From Solimonas sp. (lineage in GTDB: Bacteria > Pseudomonadota > Gammaproteobacteria > Nevskiales > Nevskiaceae), in the NCBI GenBank assembly GCA_030149365.1, contig JASBRP010000014.1:1-64000 (forward strand): a DNA stretch of 64,000 nt, in the 5' to 3' direction. The notes beneath the pieces were generated by a model. That model ran no database searches. It saw only the letters and a list, made by a program, of their open reading frames with translations, and was not told where the DNA came from. Shown piece after piece: positions 46,661-54,915 of this stretch; the first letter of the stretch is position 1, and every line of letters starts with the position of its first letter. A program made the translations under genes and the position numbers.

Positions 46661-47146
46661 CTAGCGGGTGGAAGCGAGCCCGCCGAGCGGAATCTGCAGG
46701 CGCCGATAGCCATCAGCCAGCTGCCACAGCGGCGCGATCAGGAACAGGCGCAGGTGCTGCGCGGCAGAGGACTGGCGATGCTCGCGACGGTGCCCGAGCC
46801 ACTGCAGGGATAAAGAGCAGACAAACATCAGGCCCGCCGAGACCAGCAGCGCGCCCGCGCCGCCGACTGCCGTCTCCAGCATCAGGGCGCCGGAGTACAT
46901 CACGGCGAAGACCATCAGCATGCCCAGCGCCAGTTGCCAGGAAAGACAGAGATAGAAGGCCAGCCAGCCGATCAACGCCAAGCTCGCGGGATTCCATAGG
47001 GCATCGCCCACCGGGATGGCGCGAAAGGCGCAACACAGCGCGAACACCGTGACGGGAATGCAGATGCCGTGGATGGCGCGATTGTGCGCGTCGGCATGAT
47101 GCTCGTTATATTCGAGCAGCCAGCTCCTGAGCCCCTTCATCCCCAT
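46661..47146 (-). CDS. DUF962 / Mpo1-like integral membrane protein
   Basis: A small polytopic membrane protein of the DUF962 family (161 aa), related to yeast Mpo1, an Fe(II)-dependent dioxygenase in fatty-acid alpha-oxidation. The family's N-terminal histidine cluster is clear: LLEYNEHHADAHNRAIHGIC. A second conserved His lies in QWLGHRREH. About four hydrophobic helices follow. Enzyme activity is inferred. Two starts are possible (47146 and 47140). The 169 bases before the small lipoprotein carry no recognised feature. Confidence 0.85.
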   Translation of the reverse strand: MGMKGLRSWLLEYNEHHADAHNRAIHGICIPVTVFALCCAFRAIPVGDALWNPASLALIGWLAFYLCLSWQLALGMLMVFAVMYSGALMLETAVGGAGALLVSAGLMFVCSLSLQWLGHRREHRQSSAAQHLRLFLIAPLWQLADGYRRLQIPLGGLASTR

Positions 47147-47252
47147 TCCCCGATAGCCGCCCGCGCTTGCGGGTCAATACGATGCAGTATGCTTCCGTTG
47201 TAGGATTATACCGATAGTAAATCACCCCCCGCCCCCGGACCCAGTTGTCAGG

Positions 47253-48239
47253 ATGATGACGAAAAACATACCGAACGACGCCATCGATCCGGTGGACCGC
47301 GTGATTTCGCGTCTTTACCGATGGGCCATGGCCGTTCCTCCCGGCCAATACCGCAACTGGGCCCTGGAGCAGGTCGGCCGGGTGATCCCGCATGACGGCG
47401 CCCTGTGGGGCAGCGGCTCGCGCAGCACACTGAAGTTCCATACGGTCACCCTGCAGAACCTGCCCAAGGACTACCCGGCGGCCCTGGAGGCCACCACGGC
47501 GGTCAACCCGATCCTGCCGCACCTGCTGGAACAGCTCGACGTGCCGGCGGACATGTCGGAGATGATGTCGGACGAGCGCTTCTACAACTCGGAGATCTAC
47601 CGCCGCACCTTCCAGCCCTTCGGCATCGAACGCATCCTGTCGATGTCGCACCTGGACCGCCGCAGCGGCATCTATTCCCTGGTATCGCTGTACCGCAGCG
47701 ACCGCAGCAAGCCATTCTCCGACCTGGAAAAGCAACAGCACAAGCGGATCGCCTTCCACCTGTTCAACGCGGCCTCACACGCCTACTTCCTGCACCTGCT
47801 CAAGACCCAGCCGGAACGGCCCCTGGGCGCCGGCGCGGCGGTGATCGACCAGCACGGCAACTTCCAGGAGACCCAGCCGCGCTTCCTGGAAATGCTCGAC
47901 GAGCGCTTCCCCAATCGCCAGCCGCAGCAGCTGCCGTTCAAGCTGCCGGACCCGGGGCAGACGGTGGCCTTCCAGGACCTGATGGTGCGCTCCGAGCCGC
48001 TCAACGACCTGGCGCTGATCACGATCTGGCCGGCCGGCCCGCTGGACCGCCTGACCGGGCGCGAGCGCGAGATCGTCTACTGCGTGGCCCAGGGCCTTTC
48101 GTTCAAGCAGGCCGCCAAGAAGATCGGCGTGGCGCCGTCCACCGTGGCCAACCACCTGTATCGCGTCTACCGCAAGCTGGGTGTGTTCAGCCGCACCGAG
48201 CTGGCCTCGCTGGTCTATCCGGGCTCCGACAAACAGTAA
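47253..48239 (+). CDS. LuxR-type helix-turn-helix transcriptional regulator
   Basis: A 328-aa regulator whose last ~65 residues form a LuxR/GerE DNA-binding domain (LTGREREIVYCVAQGLSFKQ, then GVAPSTVANHLYRVYRKLGV). The N-terminal ~250 residues look like a GAF/PAS-type sensory region. No receiver aspartate or autoinducer-binding motif can be assigned. Such regulators often sit beside DUF1302/DUF1329 clusters in other genomes, but here that cluster is 10 kb away. Targets are unknown. The rhodanese gene follows after 34 bases. Confidence 0.85.
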   Translation: MMTKNIPNDAIDPVDRVISRLYRWAMAVPPGQYRNWALEQVGRVIPHDGALWGSGSRSTLKFHTVTLQNLPKDYPAALEATTAVNPILPHLLEQLDVPADMSEMMSDERFYNSEIYRRTFQPFGIERILSMSHLDRRSGIYSLVSLYRSDRSKPFSDLEKQQHKRIAFHLFNAASHAYFLHLLKTQPERPLGAGAAVIDQHGNFQETQPRFLEMLDERFPNRQPQQLPFKLPDPGQTVAFQDLMVRSEPLNDLALITIWPAGPLDRLTGREREIVYCVAQGLSFKQAAKKIGVAPSTVANHLYRVYRKLGVFSRTELASLVYPGSDKQ

Positions 48240-48273
48240 AAGTGCCGGCATGGGGCTGGTAGACTCCGCCCCC

Positions 48274-48588
48274 ATGAAGATCCTGACCGCCACCGACCTC
48301 AAGGCCCGGCTCGACGCCGCCCCGCTGACCGTTCTCGATGTACGCACCGCCGAGGAGCTGGCCATTGCCGCCCTGCCCGGTGCCCTGCACATCCCCATGC
48401 AGGAGCTCCCCACCCGCCTGGGCGAGCTCAATGCCGCCGAGCCGGTGGCGGTGCTCTGCCATCACGGGGTGCGCTCCGAGATGGCCGGCCGCTTCCTGGA
48501 GAAAAACGGCTTTGCCGAGGTCTACTCGGTCGGTGGGGGCATCGACGCCTGGTCGACGGACGTGGACGGCTCCATCCCCCGCTACTAG
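48274..48588 (+). CDS. Single-domain rhodanese-like protein
   Basis: A cytosolic 104-aa rhodanese domain. The active-site loop CHHGVRSEMAG has the catalytic Cys; the six-residue loop suggests a sulfurtransferase. Other motifs are VLDVRTAEELAIAALPGALH and YSVGGGIDAWSTDVD. It could handle persulfide sulfur. The start at 48274 fits the domain boundary. tolC follows after 74 bases. The sulfate cluster lies 1.6 kb further, so a sulfur-metabolism link is possible but unproven. Confidence 0.92.
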   Translation: MKILTATDLKARLDAAPLTVLDVRTAEELAIAALPGALHIPMQELPTRLGELNAAEPVAVLCHHGVRSEMAGRFLEKNGFAEVYSVGGGIDAWSTDVDGSIPRY

Positions 48589-48662
48589 GTCAACCGATCG
48601 GCCCTGGCTACGTTGATCCCCCTATAACCCACCATGTAAACCACAACAAGATCCTGTCGCCC

Positions 48663-49991
48663 ATGCGTCTGAACGCCCTGCTGCTGAGCGCCGCGCTCGC
48701 CCTCCCCTGCGCGGCACAGGCCAATGAACTGCTGAAGATCTACGACCTGGCCCTGCAGAACGACGCCACCTGGCGCGCCGCCGAGCATGCCCGTGACGCC
48801 TCGGTGGAAGCCCGCCCGCAGGCGCGCGCGCTGCTGCTGCCGCAGATCAGCGCCAACGCCCAGAAGGGTCGCCAGCTCAGCGAGGTGGACAACGATCCCG
48901 GCGCTACCACCAAGAGCGACGACGATCCCTGGTCCTATGGCCTGAGCCTGAGCCAGCCGATCTTCGACTGGGGCGCGATCCAGCAGCTGCGCCAGGCCGG
49001 CGGACAGGTGGCACTGGCGGAAACCAATTATCGCAGCGTGGGCCAGGACCTGCTGCTGCGCGTGGCGCAGGCCTACTTCAACGCGCTGGCCGCCGCCGAC
49101 ACGCTCAGCTCGGCCCAGGACGAGAACAAGGCCGTGGCACGCCAGCTGGAGCTGGCCCAGGCCCGCTTCGAGGTCGGCCTGTCGGCGATCACCGAGGTGC
49201 AGGAGGCCCAGGCCCGCTATGACCTGACCAATGCCACGGTGATCCAGTCCGAGCAGACCCTGAACACCGCCCGGTCGGCGCTGGCGGAGATCACCGGCCA
49301 GCCCTACCAGCCCCAGGCCCGCCTGGTGGACGACCTGCCCCTGGCGCCGCCGATGCCCACCGACATCGAGGCCTGGGTCAAGACGGCGCGCGAGGGCAAC
49401 CTCAACGTGCTGGCGGCCCGCCTGTCGGCCGACATCGCCGACACCGGTATCAGCATCGCCCGCGCCGGCCACCTGCCGACCGTGGACCTCAACGGCAGCC
49501 ACAACATCAGCGGCAGCTCGATCGACGCCAACGGCGGCGGCACCGTGGACCGCGAAATTACCTCGGACCGCGTCACCCTGCAGCTGACGCTGCCGGTCTT
49601 CTCGGGCCTGGCGACCCAGTCGCGCGTGCGGCAGGCCACCAGCACCCGCGAGCAGCGCCGTGCCGAATACGAGGGCGCCCAGCGCCTGGCCGAGCGCCAG
49701 ACCCGCGACGCCTACCTGGGCGTGCTCACCGGCAGCGCCCGCGTCAACGCGCTCAAGCAGGCCGTGGTGTCCAGCGTGACCGCCCTGGATGCCGCCCGCA
49801 GCGGCCAGGAAGTGGGCACCCGCACCTTCATCGACGTGCTCAACGCCCAGCAGCAGCTGTCCGCCGCGCAACGCGACTATTACCGCTCGCGCTACGATTA
49901 CCTGCTGGCCGGGCTGCTGCTGCGTCAGGCTGCGGGCAACCTCGGCCAGCCGGACATGGAAGCGGTGGATCGCCTGCTGACGGCGCCCTGA
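48663..49991 (+). CDS. tolC: TolC-family outer-membrane efflux protein
   Basis: A trimeric outer-membrane channel partner of RND/ABC efflux pumps and type I secretion, 442 aa. The signal peptide is MRLNALLLSAALALPCAAQA. The two OEP repeats are visible (LLKIYDLALQNDATWRAAEH and the second copy beginning around TDIEAWVKTAREGNLNVLAA), with paired coiled-coil helices. The first half holds PLRRLAQ-like helix SLSQPIFDWGAIQQLRQAGG. The inner-membrane partners are not adjacent. A terminator lies 20 bases after the stop. Confidence 0.93.
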   Translation: MRLNALLLSAALALPCAAQANELLKIYDLALQNDATWRAAEHARDASVEARPQARALLLPQISANAQKGRQLSEVDNDPGATTKSDDDPWSYGLSLSQPIFDWGAIQQLRQAGGQVALAETNYRSVGQDLLLRVAQAYFNALAAADTLSSAQDENKAVARQLELAQARFEVGLSAITEVQEAQARYDLTNATVIQSEQTLNTARSALAEITGQPYQPQARLVDDLPLAPPMPTDIEAWVKTAREGNLNVLAARLSADIADTGISIARAGHLPTVDLNGSHNISGSSIDANGGGTVDREITSDRVTLQLTLPVFSGLATQSRVRQATSTREQRRAEYEGAQRLAERQTRDAYLGVLTGSARVNALKQAVVSSVTALDAARSGQEVGTRTFIDVLNAQQQLSAAQRDYYRSRYDYLLAGLLLRQAAGNLGQPDMEAVDRLLTAP

Positions 49992-50010
49992 TCCCTCATT
50001 GCCAGAACCC

Positions 50011-50036
50011 AAAGGCCCGCTTCGGCGGGCCTTTTT
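50011..50036 (+). terminator. Terminator of tolC
   Basis: Stem AAAGGCCCGC/GCGGGCCTTT with a TTCG tetraloop (50011-50034), followed by TTAATG; a standard rho-independent terminator. Confidence 0.88.
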
Positions 50037-50100
50037 AATGGGCGCCACCCGTGCCCAGTCCCCTCCCGAATGCACGACCGCAGCTGCGGATCGGGCAATT

Positions 50101-50160
50101 TAAGCGGCTTTATATTCGAAGTAGAAATATAATACTTCATTAATATTCTTTTACTGCCTG
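50101..50160 (+). promoter_or_regulatory. AT-rich promoter region of the sulfate-cluster porin
   Basis: An AT-rich island in otherwise GC-rich DNA. It has a consensus -10 TATAAT at 50128-50133, but the -35 position holds only CGGCTT, suggesting dependence on an activator such as CysB. ATATTCTTTTAC at 50144-50155 resembles the repeat before cysT (TATTTTCTTTAG). Confidence 0.6.
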
Positions 50161-50220
50161 ACGAACCCTCGGCAAGATGCGCCCACTTTCCACACACGCA
50201 TCAATTGGGGTTTGCAGACA

Positions 50221-51588
50221 ATGAAGAAGGGAATCAAGCAGGCAGGTGCCGCAACGCTGGCCATCATTGCCTCCGTGGGCGTGGCCCAGGCTGCCGAAAA
50301 TGCAACCAACGAGGAGCTGGATCAGCGCATCCGCATCCTCGAGCGCAAGATCGAGATCGACAAGGAGGCCGCCGAGGCCAAGGCCAAGGACTCGGCCACC
50401 GTCAACGTCTCGGACAAGGGCGTATCGATCAAGAAGGGCGACAACGAGTTCAAGTTCAATGCGCTGGTGCAGCTGGACGCCCGCACCTACCTGGACGACA
50501 GCCGCGCCCAGAACGACACCTTCACCTTCCGCCGTATCCGCCCGACCTTCCAGGGCTCGGTGGGCAAGCTGATTGGCTACCGCCTGACGCCGGAATTCGC
50601 CACCAACAACGCGACCATCGTCGATGCCTACATCGACCTGAAGTTCGACCCGGCCTACACGCTGCGCGCCGGTAAGGTGAAGGGCCCCACCGGTCTGGAA
50701 CGCCTGCAGGGCGGCTCCGCTATCACCTTCATCGAGCGTGGCCTGCCGACCGAGCTGGTTCCGAACCGTGACCTCGGCATCCAGCTGCAGGGCGACGTGC
50801 TGAGCAACACACTGAACTACACCCTGGGCTACTACAACGGCACCGCGGACGGCCGTGACGGTGGGCTCGTCGATACCGACAACCGCAAGGAAGTCGCCGG
50901 CCGCTTGTTCGCGGAGCCGTTCAAGAATGATGGTGGCGTTCTGGAGAAGCTGGGCGTCGGCATCGCCGCCAGCACCGGAACCCAGTTGGGCAACAGCACG
51001 GCCAACAGCGCGGCCAGCGCGGTTCCGACGGGGTACCGCTCGCCCTCGCAGCGCAGCTTCTTCGCCTACGAGACGAACGTGACCGCCAATGGCGATCACA
51101 CCCGCATCAGCCCGCAGGCTTACTTCCACAACGGACCGTTCGGCCTGCTGACCGAGTACGTCCAGTCCAAGCAGGAGTTCACCCGTGGCACCGGCAACCC
51201 GACGGTAGACGTGAAGTCGACCGCCTGGCAGGTGGCTACCAGCTACGTGATCACGGGCGAGGACATCGGCTACAAGGGATTGTCCAAGGTGGCGCAGCCC
51301 TTCACCGTCGGCGGCGAAGGCTGGGGTGCATTCGAGGTCGCGGCCCGCTACGGCGAGCTGGAAGTCGATGATGCCGCCTTCGCTGGCATCGCAGCTGTCC
51401 GCCTTGCCGATCCGGATGCGCAGTCCAAGAAGGCCAGCTCCTGGACCGTGGGCGTCAACTGGTACCTGAACAACAACGTCAAGCTGGCGCTGAACTACAC
51501 CAACACCAGCTTCGACGGCGGCAAGGCCGGTGGCGCTGACCGCGATGACGACAAGACGGTCTTCTCGCGCCTGCAACTGAACTTCTAA
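50221..51588 (+). CDS. OprP/OprO-type anion-selective porin
   Basis: An outer-membrane porin of the phosphate-selective (OprP/OprO) family, 455 aa from ATG 50221. A signal peptide ([20 protein letters not shown], cleaved after AQA) is followed by a short coiled-coil ([20 protein letters not shown]) and a barrel with [15 protein letters not shown] and [20 protein letters not shown], ending LQLNF with the terminal aromatic. Position ahead of two sulfate-binding proteins suggests sulfate or sulfonate as substrate. A TTG start nine bases earlier is possible. The AT-rich promoter just upstream points to regulated expression. Confidence 0.88.
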   Translation: MKKGIKQAGAATLAIIASVGVAQAAENATNEELDQRIRILERKIEIDKEAAEAKAKDSATVNVSDKGVSIKKGDNEFKFNALVQLDARTYLDDSRAQNDTFTFRRIRPTFQGSVGKLIGYRLTPEFATNNATIVDAYIDLKFDPAYTLRAGKVKGPTGLERLQGGSAITFIERGLPTELVPNRDLGIQLQGDVLSNTLNYTLGYYNGTADGRDGGLVDTDNRKEVAGRLFAEPFKNDGGVLEKLGVGIAASTGTQLGNSTANSAASAVPTGYRSPSQRSFFAYETNVTANGDHTRISPQAYFHNGPFGLLTEYVQSKQEFTRGTGNPTVDVKSTAWQVATSYVITGEDIGYKGLSKVAQPFTVGGEGWGAFEVAARYGELEVDDAAFAGIAAVRLADPDAQSKKASSWTVGVNWYLNNNVKLALNYTNTSFDGGKAGGADRDDDKTVFSRLQLNF

Positions 51589-51609
51589 GCATCACTCCGG
51601 GCGTTCATC

Positions 51610-51637
51610 GGGGCAGGCGAGGTTTCTCGCCTGCCCC
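51610..51637 (+). other. Perfect 12-bp hairpin between porin and first SBP gene
   Basis: GGGGCAGGCGAG (51610-51621) and CTCGCCTGCCCC (51626-51637) with a GTTT loop. No U-tract follows, so it more likely stabilises or differentially processes the porin mRNA than terminates. Confidence 0.7.
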
Positions 51638-51677
51638 ACTCCCGGCAACAGACCAAAATACTCAAGGACTCACCGAC

Positions 51678-52676
51678 ATGCGTATCATCAAAACTGCCAT
51701 TGCGGCCGCGGCCCTGGCCCTTCCGCTGTTCGCCCATGCGGCGAGCTACGAGCTCCTGAACGTGTCCTACGACCCGACTCGCGAGCTGTACAAGGAATTC
51801 AATGAAGCCTTCGCCAAGCAGTACAAGGCGAAGACCGGCGACACGGTCACCATCAAGCAGTCGCACGGCGGCTCGGGCAAGCAGGCCCGCGCCGTGGTGG
51901 ACGGCCTGCAGGCCGACGTCGTGACCCTGGCGCTGGCCGGCGACGTGGACTCGATCGCCACCACCTCCAAGCTGCTCCCCAAGGACTGGCAGAAGCGCCT
52001 GCCCGAAGGCTCGGCTCCCTACACCAGCACCATCGTGTTCCTCGTGCGTGCCGGCAACCCCAAGGGCATCAAGGACTGGGACGACCTGGCCAAGCCGGGC
52101 GTATCCGTGATCACCCCGAACCCCAAGACCTCCGGCGGTGCGCAGTGGAACTACCTGGCGGCCTGGGAATTCGCCAAGCGCAAGTACGGCGGTGACGCCA
52201 AGGGCAAGGAGTTCGTCGAGAAGCTGTACAAGAACGTGCCGGTGCTCGACACGGGCGCTCGCGGCTCGACCACCACCTTCGTGCAGCGCGGCATCGGCGA
52301 CGTGTTCATCTCCTGGGAGAATGAGGCGTTCCTGGCCAAGAAGGAATTCGGCGAGGACAAGTTCCAGATCATCGTCCCGTCGCTGAGCATCCTGGCCCAG
52401 CCGACCGTGTCGGTGGTGGACAAGGTGGTGGACAAGAAGGGCACCCGCAAGGTGGCCGAGGCCTACCTGCAGTACCTGTACTCGGAGGAGGGCCAGGACA
52501 TCGCGGGCCGCAACTTCTACCGCCCGACCGGCGCGGCCGCCAAGGCCAAGTACGGCAGCCAGTTCCCGAAGATCGAGCTGTTCACGATCGACCAGGCTTT
52601 CGGCGGCTGGACCAAGGCGAAGAAGGACCACTTCTCCGACGGCGGTACCTTTGACCAGATCTACCTGAAGAACTGA
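51678..52676 (+). CDS. sbp: Sulfate ABC transporter substrate-binding protein (first copy)
   Basis: A periplasmic sulfate/thiosulfate-binding protein, 332 aa. The signal is [20 protein letters not shown]. The sulfate-site signatures are [36 protein letters not shown] and [17 protein letters not shown], with the C-terminal [17 protein letters not shown]. It delivers ligand to CysTWA encoded 2.2 kb downstream. It is a close paralogue of the next gene, which suggests a tandem duplication. Sbp versus CysP type (sulfate vs thiosulfate) cannot be assigned by eye. Confidence 0.93.
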   Translation: MRIIKTAIAAAALALPLFAHAASYELLNVSYDPTRELYKEFNEAFAKQYKAKTGDTVTIKQSHGGSGKQARAVVDGLQADVVTLALAGDVDSIATTSKLLPKDWQKRLPEGSAPYTSTIVFLVRAGNPKGIKDWDDLAKPGVSVITPNPKTSGGAQWNYLAAWEFAKRKYGGDAKGKEFVEKLYKNVPVLDTGARGSTTTFVQRGIGDVFISWENEAFLAKKEFGEDKFQIIVPSLSILAQPTVSVVDKVVDKKGTRKVAEAYLQYLYSEEGQDIAGRNFYRPTGAAAKAKYGSQFPKIELFTIDQAFGGWTKAKKDHFSDGGTFDQIYLKN

Positions 52677-52684
52677 CCGGACGA

Positions 52685-52714
52685 CGGGCGGCGATATGAT
52701 GTCGCCGCCCGTTT
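52685..52714 (+). other. Hairpin between the two SBP genes
   Basis: CGGGCGGCGA (52685-52694) and TCGCCGCCCG (52702-52711) with TTT after; a weak terminator or processing site, so expression of the second SBP may be reduced. Confidence 0.6.
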
Positions 52715-52736
52715 CCCTCACTGGACAAAGACAGCC

Positions 52737-53750
52737 ATGAACCCAAACAGATTCAAGCGCATCGCAACGCTGGCCCTGGCCGCCTTGCTGGTGGCGCCTG
52801 CGACGCAGGCGGCCGACTACAAGCTGCTGAATGCCGCCTACGACGTCTCCCGCGACGTCTACAAGGACCTGAACCCGGTCTTCGTCGCGGAATGGCAGAA
52901 GGCCAACCCAGGCAACACGGTGAAGGTCGACCAGTCGCACGGCGGATCGAGCAAGCAGGCTCGCTCCATCATCGACGGACTGCAGGCCGACATCGCGGCG
53001 ATGAACAGCTCGCTGGACATCGACGCCATCGCCAAGGCCAAGCTGACCCAGGCCGACTGGTCCAAGCGCCTGCCCTATGCCAGCAGCCCGTCCTGGTCGA
53101 CCATCCTGTTCCTGGTGCGCAAGGGCAACCCGAAGAAGATCAAGGACTGGAATGACCTGGTGCGCTCCGACGTCAAGGTCGTGATCCCGAACCCGAAGAC
53201 CTCCGGCAATGCGCGCTACAGCTACCTGGCAGCCTGGGAATACGCACGCCGGCAACCCGGCGGCAACGACACGACGGCCCGCAGCTTCGTCTCGCGCTTC
53301 CTGGCCAACGTTCCGGTGTACGACACCGGCGGCCGTGGCGCCACGACGACCTTCGTGCAGCGCGGCATCGGCGATGTGCTGCTGACCTTCGAGAATGAAG
53401 TGCAGCTGATCACCTCCGAGTTCGCGGCCAACCAGTTCGAGATCGTCGTGCCGTCGCTGTCGGTGCGCGCCGACAACCCGATCGCCGTAGTGGATCGCGT
53501 GGTGGACAAGAAGAAGACCCGCGCGGTGGCCGAGGCCTACGCCAAGTTCCACTTCTCGGCCGCTGCCCAGGACATCTTCGCCAAGTACGGCCTGCGTCCG
53601 TCGGATCCGGCTGCGCTGGCACGCAATGCCAGCCGCTTCCCCGAAGTGAAGCTGTTCACGGTGGACGAGGCCTTCGGTGGCTGGGAAACCGCGCACAAGA
53701 CCCACTTCACGGACGGCGGCGTCTTCGACCAGATCTACCTGAAGCAATGA
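52737..53750 (+). CDS. Sulfate ABC transporter substrate-binding protein (second copy)
   Basis: Second periplasmic sulfate-type binding protein, 337 aa, paralogous to its upstream neighbour. A signal peptide (RIATLALAALLVAPATQA) is followed by the same site motifs: SHGGSSKQARSIIDGLQADI, NPKTSGNARYSYLAAW and [17 protein letters not shown]. Differences around the site (SSKQ for SGKQ, GNAR for GGAQ) suggest different affinity or ligand range, such as thiosulfate versus sulfate. Its role is inferred. A strong terminator 100 bases later closes the porin-SBP-SBP unit. Confidence 0.92.
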   Translation: MNPNRFKRIATLALAALLVAPATQAADYKLLNAAYDVSRDVYKDLNPVFVAEWQKANPGNTVKVDQSHGGSSKQARSIIDGLQADIAAMNSSLDIDAIAKAKLTQADWSKRLPYASSPSWSTILFLVRKGNPKKIKDWNDLVRSDVKVVIPNPKTSGNARYSYLAAWEYARRQPGGNDTTARSFVSRFLANVPVYDTGGRGATTTFVQRGIGDVLLTFENEVQLITSEFAANQFEIVVPSLSVRADNPIAVVDRVVDKKKTRAVAEAYAKFHFSAAAQDIFAKYGLRPSDPAALARNASRFPEVKLFTVDEAFGGWETAHKTHFTDGGVFDQIYLKQ

Positions 53751-53850
53751 CTCTCCAGATGACTTTGCTCATGCGCTGTATGGCCTGTCGGACGACCCGT
53801 CGTCACACGACCATCGACGCACCACCCCTCTCCCGGTGAGTGAAGTCTTT

Positions 53851-53880
53851 CGGGGCGCGTGAGCGCCCCGTTCTTTTTTA
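53851..53880 (+). terminator. Terminator closing the porin-SBP block
   Basis: CGGGGCGCGTGAGCGCCCCG (stem CGGGGCGC/GCGCCCCG, GTGA-type loop) followed by TTCTTTTTTA. Confidence 0.9.
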
Positions 53881-53931
53881 CGCGCACCCGCGCTTTTCCA
53901 ATCCCCCCGAAGCGCAGAACAAGGAGTTCAC

Positions 53932-54162
53932 ATGTCCACCATCGCAGCGGTAAACACCCGCAACCAGTTTCGCGGCAAGGTCGTCGGCGTCAAGCGCAGC
54001 CCGGTCGTGTCCGAGGTCGAGATCGAGACCGGCGCCGGCATCGTCAGCGCCATCGTCACCTCGTCTTCGCTCGAAGTGCTCGACCTCAAGCTCGGCGATC
54101 CGGTGATCGCGCTGTTCAAGGCCACCGAGGTCTTGATCGCCGCCGTCTCCGGCAACGACTGA
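53932..54162 (+). CDS. Mop-like single-TOBE-domain protein
   Basis: A 76-aa protein consisting of one TOBE/Mop domain (NQFRGKVVGVKRSPVVSEVE, then VSAIVTSSSLEVLDLKLGD and IALFKATEVLIAAV), the fold of molbindins that bind molybdate or tungstate as oligomers in the cytosol. In this setting it could store or sense an oxyanion entering with sulfate, since molybdate and sulfate transporters cross-react. The ligand is unproven. It follows the terminator by about 50 bases and precedes the amidotransferase by 31 bases. Confidence 0.88.
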   Translation: MSTIAAVNTRNQFRGKVVGVKRSPVVSEVEIETGAGIVSAIVTSSSLEVLDLKLGDPVIALFKATEVLIAAVSGND

Positions 54163-54193
54163 AGCGCTCGCAGAGCCCCGCAAGGAAACCGCC

Positions 54194-54817
54194 ATGTGCC
54201 TGATCGTCCATAAACCGGCCGGACAGCCGATCCCGGAAGAATTGATCCGGGCGGCGCTGGAACTGAACCGTGATGGCTGGGGCGCCATGGGTTTCGACGA
54301 CAACGGGCAACTGTTGCTCGAGAAGCAGCTGGAGCCGGATGCCAAGGCTATCCTGGATTTCGAGCGGCGCCACCGCAACCATGAGTACGTGCTGCACCTG
54401 CGGCGGCGCACCAAGGGCGGTGGGGGCCTCGACAACGTGCACCCCTTCCGCGTGGTGCCCGGCGTCTACCTGATGCACAACGGCACGCTGCCGCTGGAGC
54501 CCAAGCAGGCCGGACGCTCCGACACCTGGCACCTGGTGGCGGAGATCCTGCGCCCGCTGGCCCTGCGGCACGAGTCGCTGCTGTCGGACCCGGCCTTCTT
54601 GCAGTTGCTGGAACTGGGGCTGAAGTCCGAGAACAAGCTGGCGCTGCTGCACGAGGCCAAGCGGGAGATCGTGCTGGTGAATTGGCAGCATGGGGCCGAG
54701 CTGGACGGCCTGTGGCTGAGCAGCACCCGCTGGATCGACCGGCGCCGCTTCCCCCTGGCGCATGCACCCCAGCCCCAGGAACAGGTCTACACGCCCGGAG
54801 ACCTGCATTTTCTTTAG
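54194..54817 (+). CDS. Stand-alone class II glutamine amidotransferase domain protein
   Basis: A 207-aa protein whose fold is the Ntn-type class II glutaminase. The nucleophile would be Cys2 (MCLIVHKP), exposed after Met removal. HNG (residues 95-97) and the LHLRRRTKGG stretch match the glutamine-binding loop of such domains. No synthase partner domain is fused. The acceptor is unknown. It might deamidate glutamine or a glutamine-like peptide. Its stop codon is within the AT-rich repeat region upstream of cysT. Confidence 0.75.
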   Translation: MCLIVHKPAGQPIPEELIRAALELNRDGWGAMGFDDNGQLLLEKQLEPDAKAILDFERRHRNHEYVLHLRRRTKGGGGLDNVHPFRVVPGVYLMHNGTLPLEPKQAGRSDTWHLVAEILRPLALRHESLLSDPAFLQLLELGLKSENKLALLHEAKREIVLVNWQHGAELDGLWLSSTRWIDRRRFPLAHAPQPQEQVYTPGDLHFL

Positions 54818-54870
54818 ATTAAAAAAGAATATATAAATGCGTTTATATTTTCTTTAGAAAAATTTATGCT
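54807..54870 (+). promoter_or_regulatory. AT-rich control region of cysT with 12-bp repeats 40 bp apart
   Basis: ATTTTCTTTAGA occurs at 54807-54818 and again at 54847-54858, exactly 40 bases (about four helical turns) apart. Between them lie AAAAAAGAATATATAAATGC and TTTATATTTT. TATGCT at 54865-54870 may be a -10. Spacing and composition suit an oligomeric LysR regulator such as CysB. Confidence 0.65.
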
Positions 54871-54915
54871 AAGCAACATCCTGCGATATTCCACCGATAC
54901 GGCTTCCTGCCTTCC

